Assembly (NCBI RefSeq): GCF_001424905.1
Contig: NZ_LMCU01000001.1
Location: 2,101,480-2,165,479 of the forward strand
From: Leifsonia sp. Root112D2
GTDB lineage: Bacteria > Actinomycetota > Actinomycetes > Actinomycetales > Microbacteriaceae
Reading direction: 5' to 3'
DNA: 64,000 bases
This document shows, piece after piece, positions 38,370 to 45,557 of the stretch (positions are counted from its first letter, which is position 1; every line of letters begins with the position of its first letter). A program made the translations under genes and the position numbers. The notes under the pieces are model-generated. The model saw only the letters and a program-made list of their open reading frames with translations. It ran no database searches and had not been told where the DNA came from.

Positions 38370-38768
38370 ATGACACCGACTTCGATCGTTGTGCGGCTGC
38401 TGCAGAACCGTCGGGGTGACCAACCACTGCGCGAGCGCTTCAACCGGCAGCGATACCTGCATGCTCCGGCCTTGATCGACGCAGAGGTGAACTCCGCGAT
38501 CCGCGGGCTGCTGCTGACATCGAAACCGATGATCACGATCGATGTCACGCGAGCGCAGGAGATGCTCGACGACCTCGCAGACCTGCCGTTGGTGCGCTAC
38601 CCGATGCAGCCATACCAGCGACGGGTTCTGGCACTGCGGCATAATTTCACCGCCTACGACGGGTTTTACGTGGCCTTGGCCGAGTCGCTGGACATGCCGC
38701 TGCTCACCGATGACCGCAAGTACGCAACGGCGCCAAGCCACAGCGCTGTTATCGAAACCTGGCCGTGA
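38370..38768 (+). pseudogene. Orphan PIN-domain (VapC-like) gene lacking the first catalytic strand
   Basis: 132 aa. Clear VapC-type body: RYLHAPALIDAEVNSAIRGLLL, DDLADLPLVRYP, LRHNFTAYDGFYVALAESL, PLLTDDRK. Acidic residues E39, D97 and D114/D115 are present, but the N-terminal strand that should read like xxVDASxxVxLL is reduced to MTPTSIVVRLL, so the first catalytic Asp is absent. An in-frame stop directly precedes the ATG and no VapB-like antitoxin fits in the 30 bases to tatB. Probably a disabled remnant brought in by recombination, flanked by duplicated tatB tails. A residual binding role cannot be excluded. Confidence 0.75.
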
Positions 38769-38782
38769 GCTCAGCGGTTCCA

Positions 38783-38837
38783 CGAGGCCGGCGCGCGGCC
38801 GCCGTACGACGCCGAAGCGACCTGAGCCCGGTCGTTT
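38783..38837 (+). repeat. Direct repeat copy 2: remnant tatB 3' end
   Basis: 55 bp encoding, without a gene of its own, HEAGARPPYDAEAT and a TGA, then GCCCGGTCGTTT. Its distance from copy 1 is 485 bp, the size of the PIN insertion. It now lies in the leader of the MFS gene. Confidence 0.85.
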
Positions 38838-38860
38838 CGAACGGGCTATAAGCTTCGAGG

Positions 38861-40216
38861 ATGACCGCAACGGAGCGCTCACTGGCCCGCCCCACCGTCG
38901 TGCAATATGCCATCGGTTCCCTCGGCACGGGCGGATTCTCAACGCTCCCCGGTCTCGTGCTCGTCTACTACCTCACCGACACCCTCGGCGTGGCGGCGCT
39001 CGCCGCCGGCGTGCTCGTGACGGCCGCGAAGGTGTGGGACGTGATCATCGACCCGGTGATCGGCGCGCTCAGCGACCGCAGCCTGCTGTGGCGTGGCACA
39101 CGGCGCCGCATGATGCTTCTCGGCTCGGTTGCGCTTCCGCTGTTCTTCATTCTCACCTTCGCGGTGCCGGCCGGAATGGCGCCGGTGGCCGCCGGTCTCT
39201 GGGTGCTGCTGGCGTTCCTGCTCACGGCAACGGCCTTCAGCCTGTTCCAGGTGCCGTATATCGCCCTGCCTGCCGAACTCGCCGACGGCTACGATCAGCG
39301 CACGCGGCTGCTCACCTGGCGGGTGGTGGTGCTCACTCTCGCGATCCTGCTGTTCGGGGCGGGCGGCCCGGCGCTGCGTGCGCTCGGCGGCAACGGCCAC
39401 GCCGGCTACCTGCTCATGGCGGTGGTCGCCGGCCTGGTGATCGGCGTCGGCCTTTTCGTGTCGAGTTTCGTCGCACCGACGCGGGTGCGTCTCGATGCGC
39501 TGTCGGATGCCTCGCGCGTCTCGATAGCGCAGCACTACGCCGCCGGCATCCGCGCGCTGCGAACCAGCCAGCCGTTTCGGGCCCTGCTGCTCACCTTTCT
39601 GCTGCAGGGACTGGCGACCGGCGTGATGCTGGCCGGCGCCAACTACGTGGCCACCTACGTTCTGCACTCCGAAGACGCCGTGACGTTTCTCTTCGTGGCG
39701 CTCATCGGCCCTGCCCTGCTCGTGACGCCGCTGTGGGGTGTGATCTCGCGGCGTGTCGGCAAGGAGCGCGGTTTTCTGGCGGCGAGCATCCTGTTCGCGC
39801 TGGCAGCGCTCTCGATGGTGTTTCTGCTGTGGTCGCCGGGTGCCTGGGTGTATCTGCCTGTCGCGCTCGTCGGCGCGGGCTATGCGGGCATGCAATCGCT
39901 GCCGATGGCGATGCTTCCCGACGTGATCTCGCACGACGCCACGCGCAACGGGCCTGGGCGTGCCGGCATCTTCGGCGGCATGTGGACGGCGGGGGAGACC
40001 ACGGGCATGGCGCTCGGGGCGACCGTGCTGACCGTTGTCCTGGCGATCACTGGCTACCAGCAGCACACCGGTGGCGCCGGTATCACGCAATCGTCGATCG
40101 CCGTCGCGGGAATAGTGCTGAGTTTTAGCATCGTGCCCGCGGCGATAGTGGCGCTGAGCCTCATTCCGTTGACCCGTTATCGACTGCGAAAGGGAGACAT
40201 TGATGCTGCGCGGTGA
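38861..40216 (+). CDS. GPH-family (MelB-like) cation symporter, MFS superfamily
   Basis: 451 aa, twelve predicted helices. N-terminal YAIGSLGTGGFSTLPGLVLVYYLTDTLGV, and the GPH loop VIIDPVIGALSDRS with RRRMMLLGS, identify the glycoside-pentoside-hexuronide group; the second half repeats a related loop (GVISRRVGKERGF). Substrate unknown. ATG at 38861; TAAGCT ends seven bases before it, suggesting a leaderless start. The stop overlaps the next gene by 14 bases, so it is coupled to a PLP decarboxylase. Confidence 0.88.
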   Translation: MTATERSLARPTVVQYAIGSLGTGGFSTLPGLVLVYYLTDTLGVAALAAGVLVTAAKVWDVIIDPVIGALSDRSLLWRGTRRRMMLLGSVALPLFFILTFAVPAGMAPVAAGLWVLLAFLLTATAFSLFQVPYIALPAELADGYDQRTRLLTWRVVVLTLAILLFGAGGPALRALGGNGHAGYLLMAVVAGLVIGVGLFVSSFVAPTRVRLDALSDASRVSIAQHYAAGIRALRTSQPFRALLLTFLLQGLATGVMLAGANYVATYVLHSEDAVTFLFVALIGPALLVTPLWGVISRRVGKERGFLAASILFALAALSMVFLLWSPGAWVYLPVALVGAGYAGMQSLPMAMLPDVISHDATRNGPGRAGIFGGMWTAGETTGMALGATVLTVVLAITGYQQHTGGAGITQSSIAVAGIVLSFSIVPAAIVALSLIPLTRYRLRKGDIDAAR

Positions 40217-41696
40217 CCCGAACGAGATTCTCGAACGACTGCAGCAGTTGCGCGCCGCCGATGCGCCGACCCACGGCGGGCACGTGCTCTCCTACGTCTA
40301 CGATTCGGGGCTCGCCGAGCTCGACGATCTCGCATCGGCCGCCATGCGGGCGGTGCAGAGCGTCAATGGGCTGGATCCCACGACCTTCACCTCAGTGGCC
40401 GTGATGGAACGCGAGGTGATCGGCTTCGCACGCGACATGCTGGGCGGCGATGAGGATGTCGTGGGCACCGTGACCACCGGCGGCACCGAGAGCTGCCTGC
40501 TCGCGGTCAAGACTGCACGCGATGTGTGGCGGGCCGGCGGCGGCGTCGGCCAGCCGCGGCTGGTGGCGCCCGTCACCGTTCACGCGGCGTTCCGCAAGGC
40601 GGCGCACTACTTCGGGCTGAGCCTGGACCTCGTGGCGGTGGATGCTTTCACCGGTGCGGTGACGGCGTCCGATCTGGTGGACCGGCTTGGCCCGGATGTC
40701 GCACTCGTCGTGGTGTCGGCGCCCGCGTATCCATTCGCGGGGCTCGACCCGGTTGCCGAGGTCGCGGCGGCGTGCGAACAGGCCGGCGTGAGCTGCCATG
40801 TTGACGCGTGCATCGGCGGCTGGGTGCTGCCGTTCTGGTCGGGAGCGAGCCTCGCGCCGTGGGACTTCAGCGTGCCGGGCGTGAGCAGCATCTCGGCCGA
40901 CATTCACAAGTACGGCTACGCGCCGAAGGGCGCCAGCGTGCTGCTGCAGCGCGGCCGCGACAGGCAGCGCCTGCAGTACTTCGCCACGACGGGCTGGCCG
41001 GGCTACCCGGTGGTGAATCCCACGATGCTCGGCTCGAAATCGGCGGGACCGCTGGCCGCATCCTGGGCGATCATCCACGCGCTGGGGCGCGACGGCTTCG
41101 CCGAGCTGGCCGCATCCTGTGCGCGCTCGACACAGGCCCTGATCGAGCTGATTGGCACCATCGACGGCTTACGCGTGGTGGGCACACCCGTCGGCCCGCT
41201 GTTCGCCGTGGCGACGGATGAGAGCGTTCCGATCGAGCGCCGCGTCGACCCGCATCACTGGGCCGATGCGGCTCGCGCCGCCGGCTGGATGCTGCAGCAG
41301 CAGCCGGGACTGACGCAGGGCGACGGCAGCTGCCTGGCGCCCACCACGCACCTCACCGTCACGCCGGTCACCGAAAGCGTTCTCGAGCAACTTTTCGAGG
41401 CACTCGTGCGCGCCGCGGATGCGGTGCGTGCGGTTCCGCCGGTGGCGGCCGAAGCGGTGCTCGCCGCGCTGCCTGCCGAGTTGCTTCAGGAGCTGAGCGC
41501 CCCGGATGCGCCCGCTCTCGATGCACAGACGGCCTTCGGCATTCTGCGTCAGATCGGGCTCGTCGCCGAGGGCGGCGATGGAGGCCTGCCACAGCAGATG
41601 GCGCCGTTCCTGGCGCTGATCGAGGCGCTGCCGCATCCGCTCACCGAACGCCTGCTCACCGAGTTGCTCGCCCGGGTCGTCGAGCCGCCGGGTTGA
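40203..41696 (+). CDS. PLP-dependent group II decarboxylase / sphingosine-phosphate lyase-like, with C-terminal extension
   Basis: 497 aa. Core of the pyridoxal-dependent decarboxylase family: TSVAVMEREVIGFARDMLGG, TTGGTESCLLAVKTARD, HVDACIGGWVLPFW and the PLP lysine in SADIHKYGYAPKGASVLL. The order and motifs are closest to the sphinganine-1-phosphate lyase/glutamate decarboxylase branch. About 100 residues after the catalytic domain (from VRAVPPVAAEAV) form an Ala/Leu-rich helical extension. ATG at 40203 with AGGGAG seven bases upstream (a TTG lies one codon earlier). Coupled to the symporter, which may import its substrate. Confidence 0.85.
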   Translation: MLRGDPNEILERLQQLRAADAPTHGGHVLSYVYDSGLAELDDLASAAMRAVQSVNGLDPTTFTSVAVMEREVIGFARDMLGGDEDVVGTVTTGGTESCLLAVKTARDVWRAGGGVGQPRLVAPVTVHAAFRKAAHYFGLSLDLVAVDAFTGAVTASDLVDRLGPDVALVVVSAPAYPFAGLDPVAEVAAACEQAGVSCHVDACIGGWVLPFWSGASLAPWDFSVPGVSSISADIHKYGYAPKGASVLLQRGRDRQRLQYFATTGWPGYPVVNPTMLGSKSAGPLAASWAIIHALGRDGFAELAASCARSTQALIELIGTIDGLRVVGTPVGPLFAVATDESVPIERRVDPHHWADAARAAGWMLQQQPGLTQGDGSCLAPTTHLTVTPVTESVLEQLFEALVRAADAVRAVPPVAAEAVLAALPAELLQELSAPDAPALDAQTAFGILRQIGLVAEGGDGGLPQQMAPFLALIEALPHPLTERLLTELLARVVEPPG

Positions 41697-41713
41697 GACC
41701 ACCCCGTGACCGG

Positions 41714-42862
41714 TTAGCTGGGGCTCAGCCCAAGCTTGCGTCCGGCGAGGCCGCGGCCGCGCGTGGCCATCTTCTCGGCGATGCTGCGGATGGCGAGGGC
41801 GGCAGGGTCATCAGGATGCGAGAGCACGAGAGGTTCTCCCGTGTCGCCGCCCGAACGCAGCGCGACGCTCAGCGGAACCGAGCCAAGCCGCTCGACCGGA
41901 GTGTCCTGGCCAGCGGAAAGGCGCCGGGCGACCTCGGCGCCGCCGCCGGAGCCGAACAGCTCCAGCACGCTGCCATCGGGCTGCGGCAGCCCCGCCATGT
42001 TCTCGACGACGCCGAAGATTTTCTGGCCGGTCTGCCGGGCGACCACGCCGCTGCGCTCGGCGACATCGGCTGCTGCCGGCTGCGGGGTGGTGATCACAAT
42101 CACCTCGGCGTGGGGCAGCAGTTGCCCGACCGAGATCGCGACGTCGCCGGTTCCGGGCGGCAGATCGAGCAGCAGCACGTCCAGATCTCCGAAGTAGACA
42201 TCCGTGAGGAACTGCTGGATGGTGCGGTGCAGCATGGGTCCGCGCCAGGCTACCGCGGCCGACGACGATTCCACGAACATGCCGATGGAGATGACCTTGA
42301 CGCCGTACGCGACCGGCGGCAGGATCATGTCGTCGACGCGGGTGGGACGCGGCGCAGCGCCGTCGACCACGAGACCGAGGATGCCCGGAATGGAGAAACC
42401 GTAGACGTCGGCGTCGACGATTCCCACCGCGAGACCCCTTTCGGCAAGGGCCACGGCAAGATTCGCCGTCAGTGTGGACTTGCCCACACCGCCCTTACCG
42501 CTCGTTACCGCGTAGATGCGTGTGAGGGTGTCCGCGCCGAACTGCATGACGCGGGCGGGCTTGCCCCCGCGCAGCTTCGCGGTGAGCGCCTTGCGCTCGT
42601 CTTTGCTCATGATGCTCACGTTGATGCTCACGCCGCTGATGCCCGGGACGGATGCCGTGGCCTCGCGCACGTCGCGTTCGATGGTGTCGGCCGCGGGGCA
42701 TCCGACGATGGTGAGCTTGATGTCCACCGTCGCGTGCCGCGCTTGGTCAACCTCGATGTGCGAGACCATGTTGAGCTCAGTGATCGGGCGACGGATTTCG
42801 GGGTCGATCACCCGGGTGAGTGCGTTGTATATGTGACTTTTGCTTGGCGCGGTCTCAGGCAC
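41714..42862 (-). CDS. mrp: Mrp/NBP35-family iron-sulfur carrier ATPase
   Basis: 382 aa. N-terminal MIP18/DUF59 domain (IYNALTRVIDPEIRRPITELNMV) and P-loop domain with the deviant Walker A TSGKGGVGKST, GIVDADVYGFSIPGILG and DVLLLDLPPGTGD. The C-terminal CxxC of many Mrp proteins is missing (ENMAGLPQPDGSVLELFGSGGG), as is common in actinobacteria. GTG at 42862 (PETAPSKSHIYN) overlaps the DUF1003 gene by eight bases. Likely delivers Fe-S clusters. Confidence 0.93.
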   Translation of the reverse strand: MPETAPSKSHIYNALTRVIDPEIRRPITELNMVSHIEVDQARHATVDIKLTIVGCPAADTIERDVREATASVPGISGVSINVSIMSKDERKALTAKLRGGKPARVMQFGADTLTRIYAVTSGKGGVGKSTLTANLAVALAERGLAVGIVDADVYGFSIPGILGLVVDGAAPRPTRVDDMILPPVAYGVKVISIGMFVESSSAAVAWRGPMLHRTIQQFLTDVYFGDLDVLLLDLPPGTGDVAISVGQLLPHAEVIVITTPQPAAADVAERSGVVARQTGQKIFGVVENMAGLPQPDGSVLELFGSGGGAEVARRLSAGQDTPVERLGSVPLSVALRSGGDTGEPLVLSHPDDPAALAIRSIAEKMATRGRGLAGRKLGLSPS

Positions 42863-43385
42863 GGGCCGCGCCGTCCTCCGCGGGTTTGTCGCGGTCGAGT
42901 TCCTCGAGCAGGGCACGCAGCTCGGCACGGATGAAGTCCTTGGAGGCGACGTCGTTCATCGCGAGCCGCAGCGCCACCACCTCGCGAGCCAGGTATTCCG
43001 TGTCGGCCAGGTTGCGTTCGGCGCGCTGACGGTCCTGCTCGATCTGCACCCGGTCACGGTCGTCCTGCCGGTTCTGCGCGAGCAGAATGAGCGGTGCGGC
43101 GTACGAGGCCTGCAGGGAGAGCACGAGCGTCAGGGCGATGAAGCCCAGGGAGATCGAGTCGAAGCGCCACGCAGGCGGCGCGAGCGTGTTCCAGCCCATC
43201 CAGGCCAGCACGAAAAGTGTGAGGCTGAAGAGAAAGCCGGGCGTTCCCATGGCGCGGGCGATCCACTCGGTGAAGCGACCGAAGCGATCATTCGAGCCAC
43301 GGTTGCCCCGCAACGGCAGAACGGTGGTGCGACGCAAGCCCTTGGGCGCGTCGAGTCTGGCCTCGCTCCTGTTAGCTCGTGCCAT
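42855..43385 (-). CDS. DUF1003 membrane protein
   Basis: 176 aa. A basic N-terminus, two central helices (GFLFSLTLFVLAWMGWNTLA; SLGFIALTLVLSLQASYAAPLILLAQNRQ) and a charged coiled-coil C-terminus with QDDRDRVQIEQDRQRAERNLADTEYLAREVVALR, the DUF1003 signature. Unknown function. It overlaps the MgtE-like gene by 14 bases and mrp by 8, so the three are one operon; the same trio occurs in M. tuberculosis (Rv1232c-Rv1229c region). Confidence 0.92.
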   Translation of the reverse strand: MARANRSEARLDAPKGLRRTTVLPLRGNRGSNDRFGRFTEWIARAMGTPGFLFSLTLFVLAWMGWNTLAPPAWRFDSISLGFIALTLVLSLQASYAAPLILLAQNRQDDRDRVQIEQDRQRAERNLADTEYLAREVVALRLAMNDVASKDFIRAELRALLEELDRDKPAEDGAARA

Positions 43386-44700
43386 TTCCGACCCTCCGTC
43401 CGTTCTTTATCGGGATACTTCCTGTCGCTGTTTTACGGCGTGCCGCCGCGCGTGCCTGCGCGTCGTCGCCGTCGTGACTTCGCCAATCGTCGGGCAGCAG
43501 ATAGTCGAGGATGTCGTCAATGGTCACCACCCCGACCAGCCGGTGGTTGTCGTCGACAACCGGAACGGATACCAGATCGTAACTGGCCAGGATGCGGCTC
43601 ACCTCGGCCGCGGAGGTGTCTGCCGTCACGGGTTCGAGAGTGGGATCGAGCAGCGTGCCGAGGCGTTCGTGGGGCGGGTAGCGCAGCATCCGCTGAAAGT
43701 GCACCACGCCGAGAAAACGACCCGTCGGTGCCTCGTATGGCGGCAGCGTGACGCAGATTGCGGCACCGAGGGCAGGAGCGAGGTCGTGACGGCGGATGAG
43801 CGCGAGTCCCTCGGCCACCGTGGCATCGGCCGAGACGATGACCGGCTCGGTTGTCATGAGTCCGCCCGCGGTGTTGGGCGCGTAGGAGAGCAGAAATCGA
43901 ACGTCCTCGGCCTCTTCGGGCTCCATCAACTCGAGCAGGTGTTCACCGCGCTCTTCGGGCAGGTGTGCGATGAGGTCGGCGGCGTCGTCCGGCTGCATCT
44001 GGTCGAGCACGTCAGCGGCGCGGTCGTCCCCGAGCTGGGCGAGAATCTGTATCTGCTCGCTCTCGGGCATCTCCTCGAGCACATCGGCGAGCCGGTCGTC
44101 GGGCAGTTCCTCGGCCACCTCAAGCATGCGACGCTCGGGCAGGTCGCGCAGGGTGTTCGCGAGGTCGGCCGGTTTGAGATCGGAGTACGTGGCGATGAGC
44201 TGCTCGGCCGACTGGGCCTGGCCGCGTTCGGTCTTCTCGCTCACCTCGTCCCAGGTGACGAACGCGGTTGCGCCCTTCGCAAACAGTGAGGCGCTGGTCC
44301 TGGGGCGTCGCACGAAGAGCTGGCTGATGGCCCACTCGCCCTGCCGCGATTGCTCGATGGCGACATCTTCGATGGTGGCGGCACCGCTTGCGTCGGCGAA
44401 CACGACGGTGCGGCCGAGCATCTCGGCAATGATGCGCACCTCGCCGCCACGCTGTTCGAAGCGACGCACGTTGATGAGACCCGTGGTGATGATCTGGCCG
44501 GAGCCGATGCTCGTCACACGGCCGATCGAGACGAAGACCCGTCGTTTGCCCGGAATCTCAATGATGAGTCCGACCACGCGGGGCGGGTCGTTTTTTCGGT
44601 AGACCACCAGAACATCGCGCACCTTGCCTACGCGGTCGCCCGCGGGGTCGAAAACGATGCACCCGGCCAATCGGGCGGCGAAGACTCTGGTGGTACTCAC
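43372..44700 (-). CDS. PRC-barrel / MgtE-N / CBS protein without membrane domain
   Basis: 442 aa soluble protein. Residues about 8-140 hold two PRC-barrel-like repeats (GDRVGKVRDVLVVYRKNDPPRVVGLIIEIPGKRRVFVSIGRVTSI). Then comes an MgtE N-type superhelix (LRDLPERRMLEVAEELPDDRLADVLEEM... DDAADLIAHLPEERGEHLLELMEPEEAEDV) and a CBS pair (LMTTEPVIVSADATVAEGLALIR; DLVSVPVVDDNHRLVGVVTIDDILDYL). The Mg2+ channel helices are absent, so it cannot transport by itself; it may sense Mg2+ or nucleotides. GTG start; TAAGTT ends eight bases upstream, suggesting a leaderless mRNA. Confidence 0.9.
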   Translation of the reverse strand: MSTTRVFAARLAGCIVFDPAGDRVGKVRDVLVVYRKNDPPRVVGLIIEIPGKRRVFVSIGRVTSIGSGQIITTGLINVRRFEQRGGEVRIIAEMLGRTVVFADASGAATIEDVAIEQSRQGEWAISQLFVRRPRTSASLFAKGATAFVTWDEVSEKTERGQAQSAEQLIATYSDLKPADLANTLRDLPERRMLEVAEELPDDRLADVLEEMPESEQIQILAQLGDDRAADVLDQMQPDDAADLIAHLPEERGEHLLELMEPEEAEDVRFLLSYAPNTAGGLMTTEPVIVSADATVAEGLALIRRHDLAPALGAAICVTLPPYEAPTGRFLGVVHFQRMLRYPPHERLGTLLDPTLEPVTADTSAAEVSRILASYDLVSVPVVDDNHRLVGVVTIDDILDYLLPDDWRSHDGDDAQARAAARRKTATGSIPIKNGRRVGNGTS

Positions 44701-44758
44701 ACCTAATAACTTAGGCCCTCATCTTGGGAACTCGACCTCGGGTGGAAGAATGGATGTC

Positions 44759-45391
44759 ATGAGCAATCAGAGCCCGTTCGGCAGGCGCGGTCAGGCGGCA
44801 TTCCCCACGCTTCCCCGGGGCGAGGTCGTGGGAACATACGAGACGTATCCGGAGGCGCAGAGCGCCGTCGATGTGCTTGCGCGCGCCGATTTTCCGGTGA
44901 ACAAGCTCTCCATCGTCGGCAGCGACCTGAAGACGGTCGAACGCGTGACGGGAAAGCTCAGCTGGGGGCGCGTCGCGCTGGCCGGCGCGGCATCCGGAGC
45001 CTGGCTCGGAATCTTCTTCGGGCTACTGCTGGTGATCTTCTCGCCGACCACGAATTTCGGCTTCATCATCGCTGCCGTGCTCATCGGCGCCGGCTTCGGC
45101 ATGCTCTTCGGTGTCGTCTCGTACGCCATCAATCGTCGTCGTCGTGACTTCACCTCGATGACGCAGGTGCTGGCATCCAGCTACCAGGTGATAGTGGCGC
45201 CGGATCTGGCGAATCGCGCGCGCAACCTGATCGGGCAGGGCGACGCGGCTCCTGCACACGCACCGGATGCGACGCCGCACCCCTCCGACCCGCCGCCGGC
45301 GTTCGAGCCGGCCCCCGGTGACGCCGAGCCGCCCGCCGAGACACCGCCCGCTGAGCGCCCGCAGGGCCCATACGGCGAACGCACCGAGTAG
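44759..45391 (+). CDS. General stress protein 17M-like (GSP17M) membrane protein
   Basis: 210 aa. N-terminal GSP17M domain (PRGEVVGTYETYPEAQSAVDVLARADFPVNKLSIVGSDLKTVERV), two helices (VALAGAASGAWLGIFFGLLLVIF; FIIAAVLIGAGFGMLFGVVSYAI), and a Pro/Glu-rich acidic tail. I use the ATG at 44759 (MSNQSPFGRR); an ATG three codons earlier is possible. Divergent from the MgtE-like gene, as in M. tuberculosis (Rv1234). Stress-related function is inferred from the family name only. Confidence 0.85.
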   Translation: MSNQSPFGRRGQAAFPTLPRGEVVGTYETYPEAQSAVDVLARADFPVNKLSIVGSDLKTVERVTGKLSWGRVALAGAASGAWLGIFFGLLLVIFSPTTNFGFIIAAVLIGAGFGMLFGVVSYAINRRRRDFTSMTQVLASSYQVIVAPDLANRARNLIGQGDAAPAHAPDATPHPSDPPPAFEPAPGDAEPPAETPPAERPQGPYGERTE

Positions 45392-45414
45392 CTTCCCTCC
45401 GCCTCACCCCCGCT

Positions 45415-45469
45415 GGTTGAGGAGGCCGCCCGCGGCCGTCTCGAAACCCGCGCGCACGGTGGTTCGAGA
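45415..45469. repeat. Palindromic repeat between convergent GSP17M and pepP
   Basis: GGTTGAGGAG (45415-45424) and GTCTCGAAACC (45438-45448) form one unit of the family seen at 22303. GGTTCGAGAG (45460-45469) starts a decayed inverted partner that fades into the following GC-rich 90 bp, which hold no gene. Confidence 0.75.
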
Positions 45470-45557
45470 GGCAGCCTCGTGCCTCGACCCTCGCTCGCAG
45501 GCTCGCTCGGCGCTGGGGTCGCGAATCGCTGACGCGATTCTCCAAGCTCCACCGCGC

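Noticed and set aside
38370..38768. An active VapC toxin of a complete toxin-antitoxin pair
   Set aside because: No antitoxin fits upstream, the first catalytic strand is missing, and downstream is a transporter. A remnant is the better reading.
44750..44758. Earlier ATG as the start of the GSP17M gene
   Set aside because: The adjacent GGTGG is too close for a good ribosome site and family members start at MSNQSPFGRR; kept only as an alternative.
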